64,000 nucleotides of DNA from Letharia columbiana (GCF_014066305.1 NW_023501090.1:62001-126000), one strand, 5' to 3'; shown: positions 32,400-45,539, counted from the first letter of the stretch. A program made the numbers and translations. The notes: generated by a model from the letters alone, not told the origin.

Positions 32400-34158
32400 T
32401 CAAGATCCTTGCAGTGGCTGTCCCATACCACCCAGCGTCACCATCTTGGTGATCTGGTACTCGGAGATACCGTACTTGCTGCCTTCCCGTCCGAACCCGC
32501 TCAGCTTCACACCACCAAAGCTGCGCACTATTAGCTGACATTCTCTCTCTCAAAGGAAGTGAGAGACTTACGGAGCAGCGGGATCGCTGATCAACCCCGT
32601 ATTGACACCCACCATCCCCACCTCCAGAGCCTCAGCAACCCGATAAACTCTACGCAAATCGTTGCTGAAAAAGTATCCTGCCAAGCCAACTTCGGCCATG
32701 TTCGCCATATCCACGACTTCTTTCTCCGTCTCAAACGGAAATAGACCAGCCACAGGCCCAAAAGTTTCTTCAGAAGCCAGCTGCATATCCATGTTCATAC
32801 CCGTAATGACCGTCGGCTCGAAAAAGTTTGACCCGAGCTTGGGCATCTTCTGGCCACCAACAGTAACCTTACCGCCCTTCTTCTCAGCGTCTCTCACATG
32901 AGCCTCAACTTTGCTAACAGCGCGGTCGTGGATCAAGGGGCCATGGGTGACGCCCTCGTCGTAACCACCGCCAACCTTGAAGCCTTTGACCTTCTCAGTA
33001 AAAGCAGAGGCAAATTTGTCGTAGATGCCTTTTTGTATGTAGATCCTGTTCGCGCAGACGCAAGTCTGCCCCGAGCTGCGAAACTTAGAAGCAATAGCGC
33101 CATTGACAGCGATTTCGAGGTCTGCGTCATCGAAGACAATAAAGGGAGCATTACCGCCGAGCTCGAAAGACAGCTTCTTGAGAGTATCGGCGGACTGCTT
33201 CATAAGCAGCTTGCCGACATTAGTAGAGCCGGTAAAGGAAACTTTGCGAACGGTGGGGCTCGAGGTCAAGGCGTTCCCAATTTCGACTGTATTTTCCATA
33301 GCGCTGATAACATTGATGACACCTTTGGGGATGCCGGCGCGCTCTGCCAGTTCAGCGAGAGCAAGAGATGTGAAGGGTGTTTCACCCGGTGATTTCGCAA
33401 CGACAGTGCAGCCCGCTGCCAAAGCAGGACCGATCTTTCGGGTTATCATAGCTGCTGGAAAGTTCCATGGCGTTATGAGACCGCACACGCCAACCGGCTC
33501 TTTCATCGTGAAGACCCTGTTGCCGGGTATACTGGCTGGTATTGTGTCGCCGTCCGCCCTCGGGGCTTCTTCGCTGAACCACTCAAAAAAGCTCGCTGCG
33601 TATGCCACCTCGCCCTTAGCATCGGTCATTGGCTTGCCATTCTCCCACGTTATGAGTTTTGCCAAGTCTTCCTGGTTGTCCATCACCAATTGGTACCATT
33701 TGTGTAGCATGCGTGCCCGTTGGCGGGCTGTCGTCTGGCGAAAGGAAGGGAAAGCGGCAGCGGCGTGCGCGATGGCACTATCGGCATCGGACTTCTCGAA
33801 TTCAGGGCATGTTCCTATCAGTTTGCCAGTCGATGGGTCTGGTTGGCCAGATCAGTGATTGACCCGAGCACCGGTGAAGAAGACTCACCAAGGACCTCGA
33901 AGGTCTTCCCAGACTTGGCTTTGATCCATTCTCCATTGACATAGGCTACATTTTGCTTGAAGAGAGATGGGTCGTTCAGCTGGCAGGGTACATCAGCAAA
34001 TACAAGAAGGCTTTCGGGATAGCGTTCGCGGCAGGACGAACGGGTGGTATGCTCTGGTTTGGGGCCATGGCGTATGTTCTGGCGAGTATTCTTGGTAGGG
34101 AAGAGGCTTGATAATTGGATTTGAATGTCGTTCCGGTTGCCAATCGAAATGCCTTCAT
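32400..34158 (-). CDS. UGA2: Succinate-semialdehyde dehydrogenase, 4 exons, 531 aa
   Basis: Exons 34158-34042, 33979-33889, 33838-32572 and 32520-32400; introns 62, 50 and 51 nt. The reaction is NAD(P)+-dependent oxidation of succinate semialdehyde to succinate, the last step of the GABA shunt. Seen in the sequence: [20 protein letters not shown] (cofactor-binding start), [29 protein letters not shown] with the general-base Glu, [17 protein letters not shown] with the nucleophile Cys, [13 protein letters not shown], and the spliced end [21 protein letters not shown]. The N-terminus [20 protein letters not shown], then [12 protein letters not shown], looks like a mitochondrial presequence; a second Met (MAPNQSIPP) could start a cytosolic form. 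The first intron has an unusual GTTCGT donor but a good TGCTGATG branch site. Intact. Other aldehyde dehydrogenases share the motifs; SSADH fits best by overall pattern. Confidence 0.88.
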
Positions 34159-34164
34159 GATGAA

Positions 34165-37100
34165 GGAGGGGATCTACTTACTTATTTTATTTATATTAAT
34201 AAACGAATTTAAAGAAACGCGCTAATAGAGGCTTTAGTAAGAAATTAAGTTAAGTTATTATATTTCTAGATAAGTCTATTAGATAGATAATTCGATTTCA
34301 AAGCGAATCGAACTCGGCAAATAGTGGTTAAGAGATAAATAAGGTATTAGACTATTCGTATAGCTAGCGAATCGAAAGAAATAGCTAACACCAATAAAAT
34401 ATTATCTAAATATTATTTATAAGCTTTCTTATATATAACTTCTCTATGAGATAAGAGACCCTCTAAGCGGAGTAAGTGTACTCGAAAGGCTACTATTTAA
34501 AGTACTTATAATCTTCTTAACGCCTTAAACGATTAAGAAATAAGTGTATTAAACCCTCGTAAAGAAATAACCTTATCTTAGACTTTATAGTAAAAAATTT
34601 TATTCTTAATATTAAATAATTTCGATACGTTTTAGAGAGGCTTTACTATTCTCTAGTATATCTAATATCTCTAATACCTATTCTTTCGAAGTATTTAAAC
34701 TTCTCTCCACTTTATTTTAAATCTTTCTTTCTTCTTTCTTATAGCGAAGTCTAATATCGAAAGAATAGATTAAATTAAGACTCTATTAGAGTAAATCAAG
34801 TTTCGACGAATATTAGATATCTTTAACGAGGCGAACTTAATAGATAGCTTTAAGATATTACTAATAGCTTATAACTATAATATTAAGCTAAGTATTAACC
34901 CGACGAATTTATAACTATATTAAATAAAATTCGTTAGAAACGAGACGATTTTCGAAAGATTATTACTCGATATTACATCGTCGTTATAGAAAAGGATCTG
35001 GCTATAAACGATTTATATTAGATCTATAGAATAATCGAGAAGATAAATTAATTAGTCTAAGATTTTTAGAAGAATATAACTTCTCTATAGCGGAAAGTTA
35101 ATGGCCTTAAGATATAGTTAATAAAAGACTTACGATTATTATTAATCGAGGAGGAATATACGTTTAAACGTTTAAAAGAGAAATTAGTTAAAATATTAAA
35201 TCCACCTCTATTTATCGACGATAGCGACTCTATTTAAGATAATTAGTTCTTTAAAATAGAATAGAAATTTAAGACTAATAGCGATTATTACCTTATTAAG
35301 AACTTTAAGATAATCTACATAGTCTTATAACTTGGCGATAAGACTATATAATATACGATATATAAAAAACTTTGAAACTTCACTAATCTATATTAATCTT
35401 TTACTAAGATTATAGATAAGTTAGTCGATATCTATAAGAACTTAGATTAACGTAGTAATATATTACATAATATATATATTCTATAATAAGGGATTTAATT
35501 CTTTATCGACTTCTATTTAAACTTTATTCGATTAAATATTATTCTTAATCTTGATAAAATCGTTATAATAAAATATTATCTTTTAAATAAATTAAGGAAA
35601 AATCTAAGGGATTTATAGAAGATTGTAAGGGGATTTATTACCTTAAAGGCTATAAAGAAATACCTTCGAAAATTAAATAACTTATATCGTGCTAGATATA
35701 AAGATATAGAGTTTATAAAGGCTACTATTAAGTTAATTATAATATAAACTACGACTAATATACGCCTTATATCTATTACTAAGGCTACGATCGCTACGCC
35801 TCTAAATATTAAGATTAATTTAAAACTAAGAGAATTAATATACTATAATTACGATAAGAAAGGCTACTATTGAAGTATCTATATAATAATTACTTAGATC
35901 GAGGTTAATAAAAAGACCTTCGAGGAAGTATAACTTTACGCGATAGAAATAGATAAAGAATTCGAAATTAATAACGTTAATATTACAGATAGCGACGATA
36001 CTTTATCGAATTTAGAAAACGAATAGCTTCTTTTAAAGTTACGGTAAGAGGTATTTATAAAGTATATCTAATAGATATCTTTAATAACGCTTTAGCACGT
36101 CGTCCTTTTCGTATATAAGTTACGCTATTCTTATAAGAGAGAATCTACTTACTTAAGGACTCCCTTATAAATAATAAATATATTAATACTTATATAGTTA
36201 TAAATAAGTTCTTAATCTTAGCGATATATAAGATTTTATATCTAAAACTACTCTTACTATTATAATCTAAATTATTAAAAGGTTATAACGACTAGATCGT
36301 AAAACGATTAATTATATATTATTTACTCCTAACGATAATAGTAGAAGATTATTAAGAAGAAATATATTTAATATTAATTATATTATTAAAATACGATATA
36401 ATAGTTAAAAAACCATAGATAAATAAATACGAGGTAGTTCTTAATATATTACGAGATAAGATACTCTTTCTACTCGATCGATATAATTATAATAATAATT
36501 AGATATTAATAATAAACGAACTCCCTTCCTTACTAACTTCGGAACTTCGACTACTCACATTATTTACTCTTTCATCTATTATATTAAAATAATAAAGCTC
36601 TTCTCTATTTACTTACGATAACGAGACTAATTCGAATATCTTCTTATCAAATAAGAATGAGAATAGTAAGGAGCCTAAGTTCATTAATATCGCTGAGATT
36701 GATATAGCGGCCTACTATCAACTGGCCCGTAAAAAGATAATAAACTATTTATATTGACATTGAATAAGATCTATAAAAACACGCCAACATCACATATATT
36801 TCCTATTACCCGGATACCTCGCGGTCCCCGCATATTAATTAATAAACCCTATCCCTACAACTCAGGAAAGAAATATAAAAAGGTATTGCGGTTCCAATTG
36901 CCTTATTTAGATCAATAGCACCGACGAGGTTAGTCCTAAGAAGGTGAAACATAGGCTACCTACGGAGTATTACGACTACCTCGATTTTCGTTAAGAACTA
37001 AGCTCCGACCTTATTCTTAATTGTAAAGGAAAACGAAACTTCCGAAAAGCAGGATCTATTCAATGTTAGGACACAAACTGAAATAGGTAAAGAAGTACCT

Positions 37101-39840
37101 AGACGAACATCTAAAGAAGGGATTCATAACACCAAGCCATACACCATTCGCCTTACCTGTCCTATTCGCGGAAAAGCCGAATAAAGAGTTGCGTTTTTAT
37201 ATGGACTATCGGAAGCTAAACGCTATTACCAAAAGAAACCAATACTCAATTCCATTAATAGATAAGGTTTTAGTAAGGATTCAAGGATATAAATATCTCA
37301 CCCGATTAGATATTATAGCCGCGTTTAATAAACTACGTATATACCCCGATAGCGAGGATTTTACTACTTTTATTACCTCTCTTAGAGTATATAAATATCG
37401 AGTTCTCTCCTTCGATCTAACTAACGGCTCGGCTATATATTAATAGTATATAAATAATATTCTATTTAAGTATCTAAATGACTTCTACTAGATCTATCTC
37501 GATAACATACTCATTTATAATAAGATAAAAAAGGAATACGTTTAATACGTCAAATAAATCCTTTAGAAATTAAGAGATATCGGCCTTTAGATAAATATCC
37601 TTAAATGCGAATTCCACGTCTAGAAAATTAAATTTCTAAGTCTACTAATATCTATAGACGAGTTATAAATAAACTCTATTAAAATCTAGACTATTATTAA
37701 GTAAACTATATCTACTAACCTTAAAGAGGTATAGGCCTTTATCGAATTTTATAATTTTTATCGGCGATTCATTAGAGATTTCTCTAAAATAATTAAATTT
37801 ATAGTAAAACTCACGGTAAAAGAGGCTATATTTAATTAGTTTTTAGTATATTAAGAGGTTTTTTATTTCCTTAAAGTCGCTATTACTAAAGCTTTAATTC
37901 TACGTTATTTCGATAGAATAAAAAATGTTATTTTAAAGATTAACTCTTTCGACTACGTTAACGAAAGTTTCTTTCTTAATATAACGATAAGAAAGTATTT
38001 TATTTGATAGTTTTTTATAGTAAAAATCTTACTCTAATAGAGTGTAACTATTAGATCTACGATAAGACGTTACTAATTATTATTCGCTATTTTAAATACT
38101 AGCGTTCTAAATTAAAATGTATTAATATCTCTATTAAGATTTTCACGGATTATAAAGATTTAATATACTTCGTCGAAGAAAGAGACCTTAGTCGTCGCTA
38201 GACTCGCTATTTGAATATACTATTTGAATTTAATATAAAGATTATTTATTAATCTAGGCCTTAGAACGTTAAGATAAATATACTTATATAAATAATTAGA
38301 TATAAATTAATTAATTTCGAAAACGAATGATTACGCTAATAGTATTAAATAATCTTTATCTCTAATTAATTAAAATTAGATAATGAAAGTATTAACGTAT
38401 ATATAATTAATAACTTTATTTATTATAAGATAGTAGGCGCTAATAAGAAGAACAACTATTATATAGAAATTTGTAACGCTATCGTCGAGGTAAGGATAAG
38501 TTTTAAGGGATTACTCTTAATAAGTACTTCGTATAAAACGAAATACTTTACTATAAGGATCGTTTGTAAATATTCGATAATATATATATCGATGTTATTC
38601 GAGAGATATATAATTAATTATTCTACGACTATCTCGGGGTAGTACGTATCTATAAACTATTTAAAAGAAAGTATTATTAACGAGAAATAAGGGCGATAAT
38701 AGTTACCTACGTTTAGAATTACTATATCTATTAGAGGGCTAAGATACCTCGAGATCGAAAATATAGTTTATTTTAGTCTCTATTAATCTTATAAAAACGA
38801 TAATAAGATATATCGATTAACTTCGTTATAGGCTTATTTATATTCGATAACTATAACGCTATTTAGATAGTAATTAATTAATTTATTAAGAAATATTACT
38901 ATATAGCTTATTTTAATATTAACGAAGATACTATTACTAAGAAGATAATTAACTTACTACTTAAAGAAGTATTTCATTTATACGATCTATCGACCTTAAT
39001 AATATCGAATCGAGGCCTTAATTTATAGCTATTATATGGAAATTCTTTTATAAGCGATTAGATATTATAGTTAAGCTATTAATAGCTTTTTACTCTAAAA
39101 TCGATAAATAGATTAAGCGAGCAAATTAGAATATAAAGCGTTATTTTAAATATACTATAATTATATATAGGACGACTAGATAAGATAATTATCTATTATC
39201 GAGTTCGCCGATAATAATACTATCTTAGCGACTACTAATATTTCATCTTTCCTCGCGAATAAGAGTTTTCTCTCGAATAAGTTTTAGCTCGAATATTATT
39301 AATTATAAGATTATTTATAAGCGTCTTAATATTGCTTAAATAGAGAATATTACGAATTATATGAAATAGATTCTTAAGTATATTAAAGTAATATAGATTA
39401 TGCTTAGAAGGCTATAGTTATATAAGCTAATAAGTATTAATAAAGGTTATCTTTTAGATAGGCGATAAGATCTTTTAAGTAGTAAGAATATTATCTTTAA
39501 TCGCTCTTTTGTAAATTAAATTATAAGAGACTTAATCTATTTAAGATTATAGGCTTTATAAGAATCTTATATTATCTAAAATTTTCGCTAATTATAAGAA
39601 TCTATAACGTCTTTTACTTTAATCTCTTAAGTCTCGCGATAAATAACCTCTTATTAGAATAGATAAATTTATCGCCGAAGTACGTGACTATTAACGATTG
39701 AATCGAATAAGTTATTAAAGAAATATTTATATTTAAGTTAATTAATAATTATCTTAAGTATAAAGTTAAGTAGAAAGGTCTCGATAATAATCTTTTTAAT
39801 ATAATACGAACGGCGGTAAATTCGAAAATTGTTAAAACCT
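34165..39840 (+). mobile_element. RIP-degraded Ty3/gypsy LTR-retrotransposon remnant
   Basis: Very AT-rich block of 5.7 kb. Recognisable in order: a gag zinc-knuckle relic near 35841-35877 (YYNYDKKGYY, with Cys and His turned to Tyr), reverse transcriptase 37087-37443 in one open frame (KKGFITPSHTPFALPVLF, ELRFYMDYRKLNAIT, YLTRLDIIAAFNKLRIYPD), RT palm after several stops with YLDN where YxDD is required, an RNase H-like region about 37900-38250, and integrase core about 38820-39130 (NRGLN matching 'SDRGPQF'). Nearly all expected Gln codons read TAA or TAG, and Asp/Gly codons show G-to-A. The order RT-RH-IN is that of Ty3/gypsy. I could not find LTRs, so boundaries are those of the AT-rich block. 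It cannot be active. Confidence 0.85.
37087..37443 (+). pseudogene. Reverse transcriptase fragment, longest surviving open frame
   Basis: From VKKYLDEHLKKGFITP through PLIDKVLVRIQGYKYLTRLD to FDLTNGSAIY, then two stops in a row. This is the fingers/palm start of Ty3/gypsy RT. It is less mutated than its surroundings, which is odd for RIP acting uniformly. Confidence 0.85.
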
Positions 39841-41072
39841 GGTGAACGACTTTTATAAATGATATTTTGAAGAGTCTCACCTATAAGGGTTAACTTGATA
39901 GCGCAGGGCGAGTTTGTAAGACATGAAGATAGGGTCCAATCAGCAATTTTCTGAGAGGATAACCATGTAGGAGAAGGAGGATGCCGGCTGTCCACATTGC
40001 CCTGCCACCTGCATGCCATAAAGGCGCAATCGTGTAAAGTTGAAGCAGCATGGTCAACCCTGTGATTATTGGTCCCGATGTTTGATAGTAATCCTCTATC
40101 AAGGGGTCATGGGAAAAAAAAGGCGCGTCTTGGTGGCCTTCTCAAGTCGGAAACATCACATTTTTTTTGGGCCAGAAACAGATAAAGCGTTGGGCGAGCA
40201 GTTATTTAGATCGGCTGTGGACACTCAGTATACAAGGCGGAGGAGGGTGCGAGACCTGAACGGGGCCCATAGGGTATTTCAATGTAGTCAATGTAGTTGT
40301 GTAGAACGAGGTCGAGGCGGCCTCGTAGAATCTTTACAAAGTATGGTATACAGATAGAGCTCCGGACGCTGAATCAGCTCCTGGTATATTGGACAGTGAG
40401 ATAACCCTATGTCAACGCTCTTCCCGCGATGATGATTGGCTCAAGTAGAATACTCGCTCAATTCATATTATATTCATATTGCGTTGCACTGTACTTGCCA
40501 GGCCAGCTCTAGATCGGTCATCCTGTGTCCGTCTTCTCAAGTGCCACAGCGCTGATCGCAGGCTCACTGAGACATAGTATAAAGCCGATTTCAAGGCAAT
40601 GCGCTTGCGTGTGATTTCTGCTTCGACTGGAATATCTCGTTCCGTGGATACTCCGCTTCTGCCCGCGTATGAGCAGCTACCAGCTATGATTGCCAAACTC
40701 GAGGGACGAGATGCAGGTCCGTATGGGTCAAGTCGTTCTCCATGCGCCCCATCGAACCAGAGAGTCCAATGGTCTTTATTTTCGTTTCAGCTTTGGTACC
40801 GACCAATCCCGCGGCCAATTGTATGTACTCTACCCCAATGGAGATGCTTCCTACGCCACAGCAATAGCATCTTCCCTTCGTCGACTCCGGCGTATTGGAC
40901 TCTACGACAGCCTCGGCCATGTGTGATTGTAGCCGGTTTGGCAAGATTGCTGGTGGACAACCCGGCTACTTGTGGCGTAGATAGTAGGACCGCATAATGC
41001 TTCGTATGGGCTTCAGGTTCTTCGTAACAGAATGAGCTTGACGATACGATATGAGAGGCGGTTGTAACGCAC
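39841..41072. other. 1.2 kb, no supported gene
   Basis: Normal base composition resumes sharply. Open frames near 40599-40997 (both strands) lack recognisable domains. Confidence 0.35.
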
Positions 41073-42224
41073 TCACAATTCTGTTTTGCTGATGATTCTT
41101 TCCACCTGATCATCGCGCGACGCTCTCTTATGGTCCGACTTTACGCCCATGTAATTCCCTAAATCCATCCATTCCGCAGCGAAAGCTGTCACCAGCACAG
41201 CCCAATCCTCCGTGGTATCCATATCCAGATGCTCGCCATCGTCGCTCATTTTGTGCCATACTGGAGGGAACGGTGATGGTATCAGATGCAACACGTCCAC
41301 CCCTCTGGCCATGAAGGGTACATGGTCATCTCCAATCATTCCACCCATCCATCGATCATTGCTTTTATCTACATCGTAGAACCATGAGGACCCGGATGAC
41401 TCGAAGAGGGAGTGGTTGCGAAGGCGCTTTTCCAGATCCGCCATCTTCTTATATGCCCAGTGCGTGACCTTGAAGTAACTTGGGACTTTGGGATTCCTCG
41501 AACCCAGCAGATCGAGTAACACAAACAGGTGGATGGTCGATAGTGCGTTGTGGTAGGTCGAAAGTGCCGGATGATAAGTTGATTCCATTTCCGCAGCCAG
41601 TGATTTTGCTCCATAGATCGAGTCGGTGTCAGACCAGGTATCGAAAGCCTCCTCGCCATCCAGCAGTATTATTTGCAGGCCTTTGTGGTCCTCGAAATCA
41701 TGGTCTCCAGCTTCTACCATCCCAGCCCATTTCTTCGTGAGGGCATCCTCCAGACTCTTAGCTGTGTGCATGAGCATGGCACAGGGAGCAGCGCTATCAA
41801 TGGCGCCAATGAAGCCTTCGGGTTTCATTAAGCTGTCGTAGTGAGCGACCAGTGTCAGATAGCCAACTTCTCCGGGGTTCGACCAGGGAGGATCTCTGGT
41901 CGCAATCATGTTGACAAATGGCATCTCTTTGTTTCCCAGCACAGCGATCGTGGAGGAGGAGTTCTGGTATGTGATAGTCCATTCTGGAAGTTCGCTTCCA
42001 AAAAATTCTGCAAAATGGTTGAGCACGGCGGCAGAGCCTGGGCCGCCAGGTACTCTAGGTTGGAGGATTTGGGAAAGCAGCTTGCCATTTCTGATGTTGA
42101 AATCGTCGCCAGGGCGAGGGATCCCCTTCAGAGCTTCATCAGGCAGTGGAGTGTATGCTGCCGAAAGGCTGATGAGTATGAGTGTCCTTAGTGCGTAGAG
42201 AAGGAACGACAGTCTAGCCTTCAT
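41073..42224 (-). CDS. Glutaminyl-peptide cyclotransferase-like M28 enzyme, 383 aa
   Basis: Intronless frame from ATG 42224. Residues 1-23 (MKARLSFLLYALRTLILISLSAA) form a signal peptide or anchor, so it is probably secreted or in the secretory pathway. The zinc-site pattern of glutaminyl cyclases is present: LTLVAHYDS, GFIGAIDSAAPCAMLM with the metal-binding Asp, LQIILLDGEEAF with the catalytic/metal Glu, and FPPVWHKMSDDGEHLD with the metal His. The hydrophobic-loop region FVLLDLLGSRNP is also typical. The reaction is cyclisation of N-terminal glutamine to pyroglutamate with release of ammonia; some fungal members may instead be aminopeptidases. Length fits the family. It appears intact. Confidence 0.88.
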   Translation of the reverse strand: MKARLSFLLYALRTLILISLSAAYTPLPDEALKGIPRPGDDFNIRNGKLLSQILQPRVPGGPGSAAVLNHFAEFFGSELPEWTITYQNSSSTIAVLGNKEMPFVNMIATRDPPWSNPGEVGYLTLVAHYDSLMKPEGFIGAIDSAAPCAMLMHTAKSLEDALTKKWAGMVEAGDHDFEDHKGLQIILLDGEEAFDTWSDTDSIYGAKSLAAEMESTYHPALSTYHNALSTIHLFVLLDLLGSRNPKVPSYFKVTHWAYKKMADLEKRLRNHSLFESSGSSWFYDVDKSNDRWMGGMIGDDHVPFMARGVDVLHLIPSPFPPVWHKMSDDGEHLDMDTTEDWAVLVTAFAAEWMDLGNYMGVKSDHKRASRDDQVERIISKTEL

Positions 42225-42553
42225 CGTGTTGTATGAGACTTAAAGGGTGGCCTCATTTCACCAAGCCGAGAACACTTCCATCCGGCAAACCATGGTATTA
42301 GGAACGAGAGGATGTGGAAAGAGATCAGATGACTCTCTTCCCGCCTTGCTGTGCACTAAAAGTAAGCCAGACAGTGTCTCGTATCAAGGCTCCTCGAGGT
42401 GCTAATGCTGCAATGCATTGTCTCCCGAGGACCCTCCCTGTCGATCCCTGTCTCGCCTAAAGAGCCGCTGTTAGCGCTCTAACGCGCTCGAAATGGTCTT
42501 CAGATTGCAGTGCATCTCCGTAAACATACTTATTGAAGTACGCACATGCGGCG
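42225..42553. other. Divergent promoter region
   Basis: Lies between the starts of the minus-strand cyclase gene and the plus-strand mitochondrial gene, so it should carry both promoters. Confidence 0.4.
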
Positions 42554-43397
42554 ATGGCTCCATTCCTCAGGGCCTTGTTGCGCTCTTCGCGGTGCCATCT
42601 CCGCGGAAAGCAAGATATTTGGTACCGTCCTTTGCCGCGTTCTCTATCAAGACGCTGTAGATCGTTCGCATCCACGTATCAAACTCCCTCGAAAGCAGGT
42701 AAGATACGGAGTAATTCTATCCAGATGAAGATGATTGACTGGATTCTATAGATATTCCAGAGCGGCTCTTGATCTATCATGCTGGGACTCCTCGCATTGT
42801 ATTCGTGGGGTTTCTCAAAATTACCACAATTTTCCTCTTCACCGCAAGTGTTCTGCTTGTTGCACCTACATTCTATCACGACCCGAAACAGCCCGCTTGG
42901 GTTGCACCTGCAGGTCAGTACAATCCTTTCAGGGCCTGATGGAAGCCTAATGCGGGCTCTTAGTTGCTGCTGCTGGAGCCGTTCCTTTGCTCTATGTGAC
43001 ATATTATGCTGCTCCATTTGTGGCTTTTGTCCACATCAAGCTACCAATATTCGCCCGGCGGTCAACAGAGCATCTCTTGAATTGGGCACGGAATATACCG
43101 TCAAAAACGGAAGTTGACTTGACCACCATCAAGTCGTATGGAAGTCTCCGCATTTCCAGGATGCAAATTTCAGAGTTGCGTCCTACCAAAGCTCGTTTTG
43201 GCATTGAGAATTTGATTCGAGTACCACATTTCTCTTCAATCAAGAAGAGGCCATGGTGGGCGCCCAAGGAGCGGAACCTGTTCTTCGTTGGCAGTGAACG
43301 AAGGAAGACGGTTGAGACTGCGGTGTGGCAAAAAGCTCTAGGACAGATACGGAATACTCGAGAAAAGTCCAATGAAGAAGCGCATAACCGAAAATAG
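42554..43397 (+). CDS. Mitochondrial two-TM protein, 3 exons, 246 aa
   Basis: Exons 42554-42698, 42752-42913 and 42964-43397; introns 53 and 50 nt. Each junction restores a continuous protein. The N-terminus MAPFLRALLRSSRCHLRG, continuing to SRRCRSFASTYQTPSKAG, is Arg/Ser-rich and a good mitochondrial presequence. Then come IPERLLIYHAGTPRIVFVGFLK and two hydrophobic segments (ITTIFLFTASVLLVAP and AAAGAVPLLYVTYYAAPFVAFVH), and a soluble C-terminal part with ARNIPSKTEVDLTTIKSYGS, RISRMQISELRPTKARFG and RPWWAPKERNLFFVG. The architecture, two TMs in a hairpin followed by a matrix domain, resembles the TMEM70/TMEM186/TMEM223 group of respiratory-complex assembly proteins. That link is by layout only, and function is unknown. 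Intact. Confidence 0.8.
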
Positions 43398-43837
43398 TCA
43401 GCACATCCGGTGTATGCCCAAAGAAAGTCGAGTCTTGGGTGTTCATTTTCCCGTGTTCATTTACATCAAAGATTCAAAAGAAGCCTCTAATTCATTTACC
43501 GGAGACAGAGCCGGTATTCAGGATCAGCCAAGAGGGTAATATTCTAACGAGGCGCTGAGGGTACTTCTTGCTGTGGTAAATTCATCTGGCAGCTTGCAAG
43601 TGAAACCACAAATGTCGAACTTCTGAGGGCATCTTCCGTTCACTTTCGCCAACTGAGGCTCAATTCACCTAAAAAGCACGCTAGTGTTTCCCAAGATCTA
43701 CGAGACTCACATCCTTCATCACACTCTCGTCCAACTCAACATTATCTTCCACTCAACATCGTAACCATCTTTCGATCCACTTCGCTCCATCTTCCTCTTA
43801 CATCCGACATCCGTACCAAAAATCAACCTAAGACAAC
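43398..43837. promoter_or_regulatory. Promoter region of the chromatin-like gene
   Basis: CT-rich and CA-rich stretches from about 43690 to 43837 lead to the ATG at 43838, typical of a highly expressed fungal gene. No defined element is claimed. Confidence 0.4.
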
Positions 43838-44849
43838 ATGTCTTCAACCCCTCAGCTCACTGCTCGCGATGTGAACTTGCTCGCAATCGCCTTCCAGTCA
43901 TTGAAGGATGACAGTGCACTGCAGGTGAGCTCGGATAGCGTTTCCTAACATCAAAACATTTTCCTGGCCTTGACTGTTTCCACGTCATCCGTTCTGCACA
44001 TTCTACGGCTTCAAATTTCAAGCTTTCCTACTGCACCTCACTTCTGTCATCAAATTCGTTTGGAAGCAGCCTTTCCGTTGACACTCAACGCAGATCGACT
44101 ACGCCAAGATGGCCCAGCTCGCCGGGTACAAAACCGCCGCATCAGCCAATGCCTGCTTCCTTACCCTTAAGAAGAAGCTCATGGCTGGCGCAAGCGTCAG
44201 CAATGCCGCCGCCGCTCCCACTCCGAAGAAAGCCAAGGGCAAAGCTGCTGCCAACGGAGACGCCGACGATGACGATGAAGCTACCCCTAGCAAAGCTGCT
44301 CCTAAGAAGCGCGGCAAGGCCATCAAGACCGAACTTGCCGATGCTGAAGGAGGTGACGCCGATACTGAAGTGACTCCCAGCGCCGAGTCTCCCAAGAAAG
44401 GTCGTGCAAAGAAGCGTACTGGCCCTTCCAAGACTGACGCCAACGGTGACACTCCCACCAAGGCCACCACCAATGAGGATGCTACCAACGACACCGCTGC
44501 CACCGGAATCACCACCCCCACCCCCACCCCCAAGCGCAAGCGCGGCCCAAGCAAGCCCAAAGATCCCAACGCCACTCCCACTAAGCGAGCCAAGAAAGAT
44601 GCCAACGCAAAAGTCACTACCGGTGCCGATGGGGCCGCCGCCGACGACAACAATGACGCTGCCAACGCCCAGTTTCACGGGGTTGAAACCGTCGCTCAGA
44701 CCAACGGGGAGGGCTCCATCTTCGGCGGCGACGCCAACGTCAAGAAGGAGGAGCAGGAGGGTGACGACCGTTGCTTTGATGCGGAGGAGCAGAAGATGGC
44801 CGAAGATGAGCTGTTCAACATCTACACCACTGAGGGCCAGGCTGCTTGA
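43838..44849 (+). CDS. Lysine/alanine-rich chromatin-like protein, 2 exons, 280 aa
   Basis: Exon 1 is 43838-43924 (MSSTPQLTARDVNLLAIAFQ...SALQ, 29 codons), the intron is 43925-44093 (169 nt), exon 2 is 44094-44849. The first ~60 residues (ARDVNLLAIAFQSLKDD, IDYAKMAQLAGYKTAASA, NACFLTLKKKLM) form a small helical module like a Myb/histone-H1-type DNA-binding fold; it recurs in fungal proteins of this kind. The rest is low complexity, Ala/Lys/Pro/Asp-rich with repeats such as TPKKAKGK, SPKKGRAKKR, PTPKRKRGPSKPK and TPTKRAKKD, which act as nuclear localisation signals, and an acidic C-terminus EQKMAEDELFNIY. A nuclear DNA- or chromatin-binding role is likely but unproven. Strong GC-rich codon bias suggests high expression; long antisense frames here are shadows. 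Confidence 0.8.
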
Positions 44850-45539
44850 GGTGAAGATACCCTTGCGTCCTTGTTTTATCCAACTATGTCCTCTCTCTCT
44901 CTTTATAAATCTGTTTTCAGCGTGGCTTCCGCCGCATTTACTATCATATCTGTACACACTACTAACAGCGCAATACAGTGTCCCAATCCCCACCAAAGTA
45001 TCCGGCAACCAGCTACCTCGATCTCGCCTTCCTCTCAAAGATCGACTCAATGGATACGCTCTTGGTGGATCTGGGCATCAATTTCCCTTTCTCTCAGCGC
45101 TCGTGGGTGGATACTCGTCCTTGGCCATACGTTTCAGGTGGAAAGGGGATCAGATTTGCATTGGAAGTGGTGATCGTTTGGATCTCGAGATGAAAGGTCG
45201 TCAGGTCAGGCAAGGACTGGAAGTTGGCTACATGAATCATTGATCATCATTGATAGCCCATCTAAGGCTTTAGCTACATCAATGCCAGACATTTAAGCTT
45301 CAAAGCATCTCGCTACTATTACATGCTTGCTATGACAGGAACGCTATCTGCTGATGGGATATTGTGTGAAGCCGAATGAACGCATGCTTTTAAGCCGACG
45401 ACGCCGAGTGAGAAATGCGCCAAAAGGAAGCGAACCGTCTAGACTGTCCATAACGTTGATTCAAAGCCCAAGCCAGCCCTGCCACACCGGCCAAGTATGA
45501 GACCCCCATCGACGCAGTCATCCCTCTGGACTGGGAGTC
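44850..45539. other. Convergent 3' intergenic region
   Basis: 3' ends of the chromatin-like gene and MSH6 face each other here. No gene recognised. Confidence 0.45.

Noticed and set aside
44142..45050. 302-aa minus-strand Gly/Val-rich frame
   Set aside because: Shadow of the GC-biased chromatin-like gene on the plus strand.
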